The notes: generated by a model not told the origin, from the sequence alone. Positions 9,216-18,485 are shown, numbered from the stretch's first letter. The stretch: DNA of 64,000 bases from Symbiodinium natans (GCA_905221605.1 CAJNDS010002330.1:150441-214440); one strand, 5' to 3'. Made by a program: numbers and translations.

Positions 9216-12200
9216 ATGGCTGACTCCAAAGATCGGAATGTGGTTCCGTCGTGGGATGGATCGGCTCGATCCTGGAGGAGGTACACCCGTGAGGTGGCCT
9301 GGTGGGTGCAATCTGTGCCCACCCACAAGCGGCGCTACTGTGGAGCTCAGCTGCTGAGCAGATTGAGTGGGCCAGCGAGATTGTTGGCGATGAGCTGGTC
9401 ACGCTTGGTGTTGGACTCACGAGATGGAGTCCGAGAATTACTTCGCAGGCTGGCTGGCTCCCCTCTGGTGAGGAAATCGCTTCCGAATGCTGCAGCGATT
9501 TGCCAGCAGTATTTCTCCTTTCGGAGGGATCCTCAGGAGACGATCGGAAACTTTCTGGTGAGGGAGACGCTGGTCCATGAGGAGTTCGTGGAGGCGATCG
9601 TCCGACTACATGAAGACAAAAGAGGGATCGCCGAGGATCAGCGGGACTTCGGCCTTCCCGCACCCGAAGAAGAGTGGTCATCGTCGGACTGGCAGGATGC
9701 CTGGGGCTGGTGGAACTACGACGACGAGTACGTGGGCGAGGGCGATGGTGATCATGATCTACCACCTGATTCAGCAGTACCAGAGCGAGAAGAACCGGGA
9801 CCTCGAGAACCCCGTGCTGACATAGGTGAAGAAACGGACGAGCCCTCTCCGGTGTCGCCGCAAGCTGCCCCAGGATCATCTCCCAGCCATCGAGATGGAG
9901 CCTCGGCGCGACATGTTCCCGACGATGCTCTGGAGCAGCGAAGGACGGCCTCTTCGGTGAGCGAGCTGTCAATGACTGATTCCTTTATCCTGGAGGTCTT
10001 GAGGGGCTGGCGTCTTTTACAGGCGGCTGGTCTCTCAGCCGAAGAGAAGAGGGACATCCTGTCGGCCACGAAGAACTCCCTGAACTACGAGGTGATCTCC
10101 ACGGCTCTCCAGAACCTGTGGGACGATCAGCTACTGGGTCATCGGCATGCGCACTCCTTCCACCACAGCAACATGGCGGACATGCTCCCGAACGGCTCTG
10201 GTTCCATGGCCAATGAGATCTACTACCAGGAACAGGATGAATGGTGGAGTCATGACAACGACTGGTGGTATGACGGCTACTATGTGGGAGAGCCCTGGGA
10301 AGATTCTGAATGGTGGGGTGCTCATGACTGGGAGCCAGAAGCGATGCCAGCTCTCACCGCGCCTGCAACGGCGGATGATGATCCTAAGGTGAAGGAGGCG
10401 CAGAAGGCGGAGCAGATTGCGGAGAGCTTGGCGGTGGAAGCCCAGAGAACGTGGGCAGATGCTCAGAGGGCGACGCAAGCCCTCAGGAAGGACCGCGGCT
10501 TCGGCGGACCTGGAGGACTTGGCGGCGGTACCAAGTGCTTCCATTGTGGAGGCAACCACTTTCTTCGTGACTGCCCCGATCGACGGCATCCTGGCTACAA
10601 GGGCGGCTATGGCAAGGGCAAGAAGGGGAACTACATGATGTCCTATGAGGATGAATGGAACGACGCCTACTACGTGAGCAACGGCAAGGGAAAAGGGAAG
10701 CACAAGGGCAAGAAGGGCATGTGGACCGAAGCATATGCCAATGGCCTGTGGAAGGGCAAGTCCAAGGGCAAGGGGAAATCAAAGGATCCCCTTCGCTCCG
10801 TGAATGCCTACGCGTCGGACATGTTCGTGGGTGGCCTTGAGATCCTGGAAGCCAATGCTGCTGAGTCGCCGAAACCGGTGACGCAACCTCATGTTGGGAT
10901 GCTGGACAGCGGAGCAACCGCTTCAGCAGCTCCAGATGCTGTAGTGCAGGGACTGATCTCTGCGGTGTTGTCTCACGACAGCAAGGCCAAGATTGAACTC
11001 GATCAAGGTGCGCGGCCATATTTCAGGTTTGGCAACGGGAGATGGGGACGTGCACTTTGTCGGGTCCACATCAGCAGCATGGTCTCAGGGTCCAATCGTG
11101 CCTTCTCCATCTACACCCTTCCAAACCCTCCGGAGTACTTCCAATCGGGTTACGAACAGTCCTCTTTGGTGCCAGTTCTGATTGGGATGGACTTCATGGG
11201 GGTAGATGGGGCAGGGATGTTAGTGGACTTTGCAACTGGTTTCGCGATGATCACTACGGACCCCAAGCCCGAAATCTTTCGGTTGGACATGAACCACAAG
11301 GGACACTACACCCTCGACATCGTACAGTACCTAACACAAGGAAGTCGGTGTGAAGATGGCCATCCACATGTCATTGTTCGATCGAACCTTCCCAAGGCAG
11401 CCAAAGAGCATCACGCAGTGCTACATCTAGGAACTGTGTGGTTTGACCTGGCCAGAAGCGAGCGTGAGATGCATGAACGAGATGAAGCCCTAGCCCATGA
11501 ACGGATGTGGCGGTTGTTCACTCATTCGCGACCCGCGCCAGCAGCTTCTCTTGCTCAGATGTGCGGTCCCTTGGACCCCGTTCCTTCGTCAACATCCTCT
11601 TCGCGTTTTCTTGCACCTCATGTCAGCTTCGCGGACGGCAGCGGTGGTAGACCCCGAGACCGAGAAGATTCTAGTGGCGGCAGCAAAGGCGAAAGCCAAT
11701 GCAGCCAAGGCCAAAGCCAAACCACTCGACAAGGCCCGCTCCGTGAAGATCGACCCACGAGACCCTCGAGCTCGACAGCATCAATGGCCCTGCATGGGAC
11801 GCCACACAACGAGTTCGCCCCAGTCGAATATGCACGGCCAGTGGATCGTTTGTGCAGTGTGCAATGTGCGCCTTCTGTACATTCCCCGCGAGGGATCCAG
11901 CGCGCAGCACACGACAACGGACAATCCCAGCATGATCGGCCGCATGCTTCGAGAACTACGACCGCTGATGGGAGATCACTTGCCGACGGCACAGATCTGC
12001 AGGCACATGCTGGCCAAGATCAATGCCGAGGAAGTCCTACGTCGAGCGATCTTCGAGGTGACCAACCAGACCTCTACGTCATCGACGGCGCCCACGGCAA
12101 CACCAACAAGTCGGACCACTCCGATGCCAACGACGGTGACACCAACAACGGCGTACCCGGGATCTCCATCACAGGCAACGACCGGGAGCTGGGAGGAAGC

Positions 12201-15200
12201 TCAGGTCCCAGAGGGGGACGACGAGGAGCTTGTGGCGGCCTACGAGAACGAGCAGGACGAGATCTGAATTCCAAGGACAGCAAGGCAACCGCCTTGCCGC
12301 TTCACGTAGGTCGGAAGGTGATGGCTCTGACTGGCCTGATGATGACGGCGTGCTCGGCTCTCTTACTGGATCTTCATCTACACGATCGTGATGGTCTATG
12401 GGAGATTGCTTGTGCTCCACATAGTTGGCTGAGTGCTGCAGCAGAAGAACACGGACTGAAGCCGCAGCGCATCAACCTTGCCAGTGGGTTCGACCTGTAT
12501 CAGAAGGAGACGTGGGCCCGACTTCGTGAACTTCGTGTGGCCCGGAAACCCCGACGGCTTTGGATAAGCCTGCCTTGCACAAAATGGTGCCCGTGGACAT
12601 CAGTGAACTTCAACACGCCGGAGAAGAAGGTCCAACTGGAGACAGCGCGGCGAAGAGAGCGACGCCTGTTGTGGGAAGCCAACAAGTTCATCAAGGAGGC
12701 TGTGGAGTCCGATCCCGAAGTGCAAGTGTACTTCGAGTGGCCGCATCCGTGTTACGGCTGGAAACAAGCTCCCATGCAAGACCTCGAAGGACATCTGGAG
12801 TCCCGTGGAATACCCTGGTTGTCTTGCAGAATCGACGGATGCAACTATGGGATGCGAAACCAGGATAACTCGCAGTTCATCCGGAAGCAATGGCTGGTAC
12901 GCACCACAGACGAACGCTTCCACAAGGCGTTTCGTGCGAAGATTTGCCCAGGCAATCACGGACAACACAGCACGATCGAGGGCAATGAGACCAGCAGAAC
13001 TGCGTATTATCCTTGGCGAATGGTTCAGGCCATAGCTAGGCATTGGCGCGACCAATCCGCACCCACGCAGCACATCCGTCTTCTACAGCAACGTGCTGAT
13101 GTTCTTGAACTGCAAGATCATACGGAGATTGCCGATGATGACGTGCTTGAGTACCTGGAAGAAGAAACCGGAATGGCAAGTCCGGAAGAGAAGGAGATGG
13201 AGGAAGCGCAGATGGTCGAAGCGGAAAGGATCTGTATGGAGGCCAGGTTCCGAGAAGCTCGACTTCGTGAACAATTTTCCATGGATCAATGTGAAGCGCT
13301 ACTCCTGGAATTTGTCGGGAAGGCTGTTTCCGACGGCAAGGATCACAGCAAGTGGTCCCAGAAGCCTCCTTTCCATATGTTGCTGGGAGCCTACTCCCAC
13401 GGAGCCTTTTCAGGAGTTACCCGCAACTCCTCACGCTATCCCGAACTGAACCGTTATATCAATTCATATCTTCGACACTGGCTACCTGATTGCACGTGGT
13501 CAAGTGTGCTGCTTTGCCTCAATGGCAAGGCCCTTCCCCACAAGGACACCTCCAACTTGAAGAAGTCGTACAGTGTTCTTCATGGGCTGGGAACATACTC
13601 CGGCGGTGGACTATGGGTGCAATATCCTCGTGATGATGTGCCTGCAGTTCGGCGACGTGTTCGAGATGGAACCCTACAAACCGGACATGTCAAGGAGACC
13701 AACCGCCAGTTTGTGTTCTTCGACCCCGATGTACCACATGCTACACAAGCGTGGACGGGAAAGCGCCTAGTCCTCACGGCCTATACATCGAGAATGCGAC
13801 CGACGATGTCTACCGAGGACGAACGCCATCTACAGCAACTTTGCTTCCCGAAGTTCAACAGCGATGTCTACTACGATCGCGACTACAAGATGAACATGGC
13901 GGTAGAAGATGGTGGTCGTGAACGCCCTGCCGTACCTGAAGAATCGGCTGCCTCCAAGGAAGAACAAGAACGTTGGGAGGCACAGATCTCGAAGTTCCAC
14001 AAGGCGGCTGGGCATCCAACGAATCGGAACATGGCTCGAATCATCAAGGACGCAGGACACGAGCAGTGGAAGGTGAAGATGGCACTACAACACCGGTGCC
14101 AAGCATGTGAAAGCCTCAAGCAAGGGGGAACCAGTTCAGGACAAGTTCCTCCGGCCGCCACACACCCTCTCTATGCGGCCTGGGAGGCAGTGGGCGTTGA
14201 CTCTGGAGAATGGGTGCCCCCTGGGAGCAAAAGGAAGGTGAAGTTTCTGCTGTTCATGGACCTGGCCACGAAGCTACGAGCAGTATGCCCGCTGTTCGAA
14301 TATGACTTCTTGGAGATGCGTGCCGAGTCCGGGGATGATTTCGTGAAGGCGTTCTCAGAGCGATGGCTTGGTGCGTACCCAAAGCCACGGCTGCTGGTGA
14401 TGGATTCGGCGAAGAGCTTCGTGTCCGAGAATGTCCATAACTTCGCCAGCAATGCAAACATCCAAATCTCATATGCGGCGGAGAAAGAGTCGTGGTCACA
14501 TGGTGTGCTTGAAGCTGGAGTACAAGACTTGAAAACAACGGCGGCGGCGATCCACTTGGAGAGCTTGGATCAAGAGTACACCACCACGCTCTTCCTGGCG
14601 ACGTCGGCTTTGAACTCTACCGAGTACACCGCTGGGTTTTCGGCATTTCAGTGGGCCTTTGGCAAGGAGTACTCTATCACAGATGAGGACGTGAGGACCT
14701 TCGCGAACGCCGACTACAAGGGGGAGTTTCTACGTCTAGTACAAGCGCGTGAAAAGGCGGAGGCCATTGCGAAGACGACGCGTGCGAAAAGAGTCTTGAC
14801 GAAGTTGGGCAACACCACTGTAAGGCAACCTCTCCGTCAGTTCAGCCCCATGGACTTGGTGAAGGTGTGGCGGAAGGTGTGGCCCCAACAACAGTTCAAA
14901 GGACCTCGTGGCGGCTTCAAGAAATCTGGGCGTCCTCACTGGATTGGACCAGGAAGGGTGGTGTTCCATGAAGTTCTTCCTCATCAAGAAACTGGAGATG
15001 AGCGGCGCCATGTGGTTTGGGTCTTGATTGGGACGCAGCTTCTTCGCTGCTCGGTGCACTCGGTGCGACCAGTCACCGAGACGGAACGGTTTCAGTTTGA
15101 GACCAGTGGCACGGAAGACTTCACATCGTGGAAGACGTTGGCGGACATTCTCCCAAAACGAGAATACCACGACTTGGTGGACCAGATGCCGGCCGAGGAC

Positions 15201-17528
15201 GAGGTGGAGCTGCCCAACCTGCCTCAAGAACCTGGTCCATCTACTATGATCCAGCCCACACGAAGAGTCGTGCGGAAGACGACGTTGATGCCTACAACCA
15301 CGACGGTGTTCGAAAAAACAGGTCAGCTACCAGCACAGTCGACATCCACGGCTTCTACCTCACCTGTTCGTGTGGCTCCTTCGGAGGTCAACGACTACGA
15401 GAGTCCTGAGGCCAAGCGACCCAAGACTGCCAATTGGGTGGAGGACATGTATGCTGAAGCGGAGGCAGAAGAAAAGGATTACAAGGATCTCTTCACCGCA
15501 TTCCAGGAAACGGCAGAGTTCATGAAGATCGAATTTGACCTGGAAGAGCCACGATCCATTCGGCAGAAGAAAGCGATGCTTCGAAATCCCATGCTGTATT
15601 TGGTGAAGAAGATGAAGGACTCGGAGGTGGTTTTGTCGCGACTTTCCGAAAGGGAGCGACAACTATTTCATCGCGCCAAGCTGAAGGAGGTGGATTCTTT
15701 CATCAAGAACGAGGCCGTGAGGAAGTGTTTGGATGATGAAGAAACCCGACGTGCATTCGACAGCAACCGCATCGTGAAGGCAAGGTGGGTGTTGACCTGG
15801 AAACTGGTGCCTCCTGAAGAACAATCGGAAGCAGTAGCCGACCACAAGAACAACCCGAACACGGTGCATGTGTCGGATGGCACGAAGAAGGCAAAGGCAC
15901 GGATCGTGCTTCTGGGCTTTCAGCACCCAAGCCTTCTTGATCCCACCTTCAAAACAGCGAGCCCCGTGCAGTCGATGTTGGGTCGGAACCTCCTCTATGC
16001 CATGGCAGCAGATTCGCAGTGGAGACTGGAGGGTCTAGACCTAGCCACAGCGTTTCTTCAGACGCAGCCAACGGAGGCCGATCAAGAGCTGTGGACAACG
16101 GGAGTCAAGGAATTACGTGACGCCTTGGGCATCGATGACAACGACGTGATGCGCATCCTCCGGAACATCTATGGCAGCACGACCGCCCCTCGTGGCCTTT
16201 GGTTGTCGCTACACAAGAGACTTGTGGAATTGGGAGCACAGCCAGTGCTCGGCGAAAGATGTCTGTGGATATGGCTGTCAGCTGAACGCCGTGATGGTCA
16301 TCATGCACAAGTGATTGGCGCCATGGGTGGTCATGTTGACGACTTCCACAGGATTGGCGACGATTCCGATGAGTGGAAGATCATCAAGGAGAAAATCAAC
16401 GGCGCGTATAAGTGGGGGATGACAAAGAGTGGCTCATACCGGCATGCTGGCACTGATGTGTCGACGGTGAAGGACGACCGCGGCTACGACAAAATCATCA
16501 TCGACCAGAGCTACTACATCGAATCGATCATGGATGTGGACATAGATCCGAGCCGGTTGGGCACCAATGTGGCCATGAACAAGCACGATGTTGATGCCTG
16601 TCGAACGGCCCTGGGTGCACTCCAATGGGTGGCAATCCAAACGCAGCCTCAGATTTGTGCTCGCTGCAACCTTCTGCTCACGGACCTGGTGACCAGTGGA
16701 AACATGGAGACCGCGCGTGAGATCCAACAACTGGTCAGTGAAGTGAGAAGAGAACCCTTCAAGCTGGTCTTTCAGAAGTTCGAGAAGGTGAAGCATTGGC
16801 GGGACATGGTCTTTATCAGCATGGGAGATCAAGCTCACGCAAATAGACCAAAAGGGGATAGCACTGGAGGTCTAATCACCTTGATTGCCGGCCCAGAGAG
16901 CACGAGTGGTGCAGTATGCCCGATGTCTGTGATTGGATGGCGCACCTGGAAGTTGAAAAGGAAGGCGATTGGGAGCAACGATGCAGAGGTCCAGTCCATC
17001 TTGGAGGCAGAGGATCATAACTTCCGGGCACGTCTTCTTTGGTCTGAGCTTCATGGAGCAGCGGGACCTGAACGAGAGCGTTCCCTTCGCGTGGACATGG
17101 TGGACATCGTGGAGAACCAGATCCGCGACATCAAGGGCATTCTGTGCACGGACAGCAAGGGCGGCTATGATGCGGTGGAAGTCAATGAGTCACCATTGCT
17201 TGGGCTATCGAACATGAGGGCGGCCCTGCAGGCCTTCCAACTTCGTGGTAACCTTCAGAGGGCAGCCTGTGAGTTAAGATGGTTGGCCAGCGACTTCGAT
17301 CTTGCCGACGCCTTGACGAAGAAGCGACAAGATTGCAGAGAAGGACTCCTGAAATTCCTCAGGACAGGCTTCTGGTGTATAAAGTATGACCCTTCCTTCA
17401 CGTCCGCGAAGAAGGGGAAGAAAGCCGGTCGTACAGCTGTCGGCACCGTACAAAAGTTTCTGGAGGCCCCTGATTCCTTCATGAGCGAATGTGCTGCTGA
17501 CCCTTTTTGGGGGTGGTGCAACATGTAA
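9216..17528 (+). CDS. Gag-Pol polyprotein with embedded dioxygenase-like and methyltransferase-like domains
   Basis: ATG at 9216 is the first Met of an open frame of 2,770 codons; no frameshift separates Gag and Pol. In order: a Gag region; a CCHC knuckle at about residue 441 (C-x2-C-x3-H-x4-C, one residue shorter than usual) followed by Gly/Lys-rich stretches; aspartic protease with DSGA at about 564; a methyltransferase-like region (about 1035-1280); a 2OG/Fe(II) dioxygenase-like region (about 1355-1530); integrase with an HHCC finger from about 1595 and D1662, D1730, E1766 (exact D-35-E); reverse transcriptase with D2275 (LDLATAFLQ) and GHVDD ending at about 2376, with His in place of the usual Tyr; and RNase H with D2538, E2591, D2646 and D2693 (LADALTKK). 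The last codons TGC AAC ATG TAA lie inside the 3' LTR. The polyprotein should make virus-like particles, process itself, and copy and integrate the element. Confidence 0.93.
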   Translation: MADSKDRNVVPSWDGSARSWRRYTREVAWWVQSVPTHKRRYCGAQLLSRLSGPARLLAMSWSRLVLDSRDGVRELLRRLAGSPLVRKSLPNAAAICQQYFSFRRDPQETIGNFLVRETLVHEEFVEAIVRLHEDKRGIAEDQRDFGLPAPEEEWSSSDWQDAWGWWNYDDEYVGEGDGDHDLPPDSAVPEREEPGPREPRADIGEETDEPSPVSPQAAPGSSPSHRDGASARHVPDDALEQRRTASSVSELSMTDSFILEVLRGWRLLQAAGLSAEEKRDILSATKNSLNYEVISTALQNLWDDQLLGHRHAHSFHHSNMADMLPNGSGSMANEIYYQEQDEWWSHDNDWWYDGYYVGEPWEDSEWWGAHDWEPEAMPALTAPATADDDPKVKEAQKAEQIAESLAVEAQRTWADAQRATQALRKDRGFGGPGGLGGGTKCFHCGGNHFLRDCPDRRHPGYKGGYGKGKKGNYMMSYEDEWNDAYYVSNGKGKGKHKGKKGMWTEAYANGLWKGKSKGKGKSKDPLRSVNAYASDMFVGGLEILEANAAESPKPVTQPHVGMLDSGATASAAPDAVVQGLISAVLSHDSKAKIELDQGARPYFRFGNGRWGRALCRVHISSMVSGSNRAFSIYTLPNPPEYFQSGYEQSSLVPVLIGMDFMGVDGAGMLVDFATGFAMITTDPKPEIFRLDMNHKGHYTLDIVQYLTQGSRCEDGHPHVIVRSNLPKAAKEHHAVLHLGTVWFDLARSEREMHERDEALAHERMWRLFTHSRPAPAASLAQMCGPLDPVPSSTSSSRFLAPHVSFADGSGGRPRDREDSSGGSKGESQCSQGQSQTTRQGPLREDRPTRPSSSTASMALHGTPHNEFAPVEYARPVDRLCSVQCAPSVHSPRGIQRAAHDNGQSQHDRPHASRTTTADGRSLADGTDLQAHAGQDQCRGSPTSSDLRGDQPDLYVIDGAHGNTNKSDHSDANDGDTNNGVPGISITGNDRELGGSSGPRGGRRGACGGLRERAGRDLNSKDSKATALPLHVGRKVMALTGLMMTACSALLLDLHLHDRDGLWEIACAPHSWLSAAAEEHGLKPQRINLASGFDLYQKETWARLRELRVARKPRRLWISLPCTKWCPWTSVNFNTPEKKVQLETARRRERRLLWEANKFIKEAVESDPEVQVYFEWPHPCYGWKQAPMQDLEGHLESRGIPWLSCRIDGCNYGMRNQDNSQFIRKQWLVRTTDERFHKAFRAKICPGNHGQHSTIEGNETSRTAYYPWRMVQAIARHWRDQSAPTQHIRLLQQRADVLELQDHTEIADDDVLEYLEEETGMASPEEKEMEEAQMVEAERICMEARFREARLREQFSMDQCEALLLEFVGKAVSDGKDHSKWSQKPPFHMLLGAYSHGAFSGVTRNSSRYPELNRYINSYLRHWLPDCTWSSVLLCLNGKALPHKDTSNLKKSYSVLHGLGTYSGGGLWVQYPRDDVPAVRRRVRDGTLQTGHVKETNRQFVFFDPDVPHATQAWTGKRLVLTAYTSRMRPTMSTEDERHLQQLCFPKFNSDVYYDRDYKMNMAVEDGGRERPAVPEESAASKEEQERWEAQISKFHKAAGHPTNRNMARIIKDAGHEQWKVKMALQHRCQACESLKQGGTSSGQVPPAATHPLYAAWEAVGVDSGEWVPPGSKRKVKFLLFMDLATKLRAVCPLFEYDFLEMRAESGDDFVKAFSERWLGAYPKPRLLVMDSAKSFVSENVHNFASNANIQISYAAEKESWSHGVLEAGVQDLKTTAAAIHLESLDQEYTTTLFLATSALNSTEYTAGFSAFQWAFGKEYSITDEDVRTFANADYKGEFLRLVQAREKAEAIAKTTRAKRVLTKLGNTTVRQPLRQFSPMDLVKVWRKVWPQQQFKGPRGGFKKSGRPHWIGPGRVVFHEVLPHQETGDERRHVVWVLIGTQLLRCSVHSVRPVTETERFQFETSGTEDFTSWKTLADILPKREYHDLVDQMPAEDEVELPNLPQEPGPSTMIQPTRRVVRKTTLMPTTTTVFEKTGQLPAQSTSTASTSPVRVAPSEVNDYESPEAKRPKTANWVEDMYAEAEAEEKDYKDLFTAFQETAEFMKIEFDLEEPRSIRQKKAMLRNPMLYLVKKMKDSEVVLSRLSERERQLFHRAKLKEVDSFIKNEAVRKCLDDEETRRAFDSNRIVKARWVLTWKLVPPEEQSEAVADHKNNPNTVHVSDGTKKAKARIVLLGFQHPSLLDPTFKTASPVQSMLGRNLLYAMAADSQWRLEGLDLATAFLQTQPTEADQELWTTGVKELRDALGIDDNDVMRILRNIYGSTTAPRGLWLSLHKRLVELGAQPVLGERCLWIWLSAERRDGHHAQVIGAMGGHVDDFHRIGDDSDEWKIIKEKINGAYKWGMTKSGSYRHAGTDVSTVKDDRGYDKIIIDQSYYIESIMDVDIDPSRLGTNVAMNKHDVDACRTALGALQWVAIQTQPQICARCNLLLTDLVTSGNMETAREIQQLVSEVRREPFKLVFQKFEKVKHWRDMVFISMGDQAHANRPKGDSTGGLITLIAGPESTSGAVCPMSVIGWRTWKLKRKAIGSNDAEVQSILEAEDHNFRARLLWSELHGAAGPERERSLRVDMVDIVENQIRDIKGILCTDSKGGYDAVEVNESPLLGLSNMRAALQAFQLRGNLQRAACELRWLASDFDLADALTKKRQDCREGLLKFLRTGFWCIKYDPSFTSAKKGKKAGRTAVGTVQKFLEAPDSFMSECAADPFWGWCNM
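12321..13056 (+). other. Possible SAM-methyltransferase-like domain in the polyprotein
   Basis: Residues about 1035-1280. A hydrophobic strand runs into EIACAPHSWLS at about 1063 (motif I-like, where many class I enzymes have a Gly-rich loop), then RINLASGFDL (acidic end of strand 2). WISLPCTKWCPW follows, with Pro-Cys at about 1120-1121, recalling the Pro-Cys of cytosine-C5 methyltransferase motif IV. Next come VQVYFEWPHP and a C-terminal C-x-G-N-H-x-x-H with YYPWRM. The order suits a Rossmann-like fold, but no canonical GxGxG is present. Retrotransposons carrying cytosine methyltransferases have been reported in dinoflagellates. Confidence is modest. Confidence 0.4.
13275..13800 (+). other. 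TET/JBP-like 2-oxoglutarate/Fe(II) dioxygenase domain in the polyprotein
   Basis: Residues about 1355-1530. The ligand set is complete: H1442-K-D1444-T-S-N1447 (HxDxxN), then YSGGGLWV, then a distal H1508 in VPHATQAW and R1517 in KRLVLTAY. HxD plus distal His binds Fe(II), and Arg binds 2-oxoglutarate. The Asn three residues after Asp and the His-Ala-Thr around the distal His are, from memory, as in TET enzymes, where the Asn contacts the methylated base. TET/JBP enzymes oxidise 5-methylcytosine or thymine in DNA, and dinoflagellate DNA is known for abundant hydroxymethyluracil. A substrate is inferred, not shown; AlkB-like or protein hydroxylase activity is the alternative. Confidence 0.7.
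17509..17516 (+). promoter_or_regulatory. Polypurine tract
   Basis: GGGGGTGG directly abuts the 3' LTR, with a T-run before it; this is the expected site of plus-strand priming. It is also coding, for the final Trp-Gly-Trp of the polyprotein. Confidence 0.65.
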
Positions 17529-17738
17529 GGCCTGTATCAGCAGCACCATGTCTGATCATTCACTGTTGGCCGCGCTGCTGTGTGATAGGCTCATGCAAGG
17601 GGCCCCTTGTACATGGGGAAATCCAGCGCTTGACGCCATTGCTACGAGTGCGTTGTGCACTTGGAAAAGGTCAGAGCGGTGAGCTCTTCGGTGGTTGTGC
17701 TTGAGCCCAAACCTCGCTACTTGTGGCACTCTGCTGCA
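17517..17738 (+). repeat. 3' LTR
   Basis: 222 bp, identical by eye to 8819-9040. It contains the last three sense codons and the TAA stop (17,526-17,528) of the polyprotein. Confidence 0.93.
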
Positions 17739-17743
17739 GACTC
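17739..17743. repeat. Target site duplication GACTC (right)
   Basis: Perfect copy of 8814-8818. Confidence 0.9.
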
Positions 17744-18065
17744 CTTTTCCGCCGAGACCAGGATTGCAGGGACAAAGGTCACGTCGTGGAATATTTACAT
17801 CCCTAAACCCTAAACCCTAAACCCCATGTACATGGGCCTCTCCAGGTCCATCATGCGCAGCCCAACTCTAAACCCTACACCCTAAGGTTTAGGTTTAGGG
17901 TTTTAGGGTTTTAGTGTTTAGGGTTGAGGGTCTTGGGGCCAAGGGCCTTGTTCAAGCGTTTAGGGTTTTAGGGGGTTTAGGCTTTTAGGGTTTAGGGTTT
18001 AGGGTTTGAGGTTCAAAGAAACCGAAGAACCCTAAAGACCCGTTGGATGGAAGGGTCCCTTGCAG
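17744..18065. other. Intron sequence 3' of the retrotransposon
   Basis: Unique sequence with heptamer arrays (about 17,805-17,825 and 17,885-18,010), then CCCTTGCAG before exon 18,066. Inferred to continue the intron that the retrotransposon interrupted. Confidence 0.45.
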
Positions 18066-18132
18066 GAAGCACCAAGGAGGAGTGCTGCCTTCAGAAGGAG
18101 TGTGCGCATCCCAGTCGGTTCGAACTTGGGGG
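18066..18132 (+). CDS. Cys-rich microexon 6
   Basis: After CCTTGCAG the exon starts in phase 1 and reads (G)STKEECCLQKECAHP. GST-x-EECC is the diagnostic junction of this family. The 3' end is uncertain: GT at 18,133 or an earlier GC. Confidence 0.6.
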
Positions 18133-18360
18133 GTGTTTACGAACATAAGGGGCGCCAAAAGACGGATCCCCCAGATGGTAGGATTCCCTGATAGTAAGGA
18201 CCCAAAAAGGCACTAGGGGTTAGGGGTTTAGGGTTTAGGGTTTAGGGAAGGAGGAGGGCTCCGAGGATATGACTGGGCCCAGAAGCCTGGACCCTGAACC
18301 TTAGAGCCTCTTCGCCGGAAGCTCCAAGGCTCGCATCACAAATTTGCAGGGGCCCCTTGA

Positions 18361-18485
18361 AACCCTAAACCCTAAACCCTAAACCCTAAACCCTAAGCCC
18401 TAAACCCTAAACCCTAAACCCTAAACCCTAAACCCTAAACCCTAAACCCTAAACCCTAAACCCTAAACCCTAAACCCTAAACCTA
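18361..18485. repeat. Telomere-like array, CCCTAAA orientation
   Basis: About 17 consecutive CCCTAAA units with one CCCTAAG variant. Confidence 0.9.

Larger units (their letters stand above)
8819..17738 (+). mobile_element. Intact Ty1/copia-type LTR retrotransposon with extra enzymatic domains
   Basis: An 8,920-bp element bounded by 222-bp LTRs that I read as identical, each starting TG and ending CA, and by a 5-bp target duplication GACTC. A primer-binding site follows the 5' LTR, a purine-rich tract abuts the 3' LTR, and one uninterrupted 2,770-codon ORF fills the interior. The order Gag, protease, integrase, reverse transcriptase, RNase H is Ty1/copia. The ORF is about twice the usual copia polyprotein length because of roughly 900 residues inserted between protease and integrase. 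Identical LTRs and an open ORF mean a recent insertion. It lies in an intron of the inferred Cys-rich gene, in the same orientation. Confidence 0.95.

Noticed and set aside
9019-9972. Antisense ORFs inside the retrotransposon, up to 317 codons
   Set aside because: Overlap the long sense polyprotein with clear domains; typical antisense shadows of GC-rich coding DNA.
11497-12267. 256-codon + strand ORF inside the polyprotein
   Set aside because: Alternative-frame shadow; its Ala/Lys/Thr runs mirror the Ser/Gln-rich linker of the true frame.
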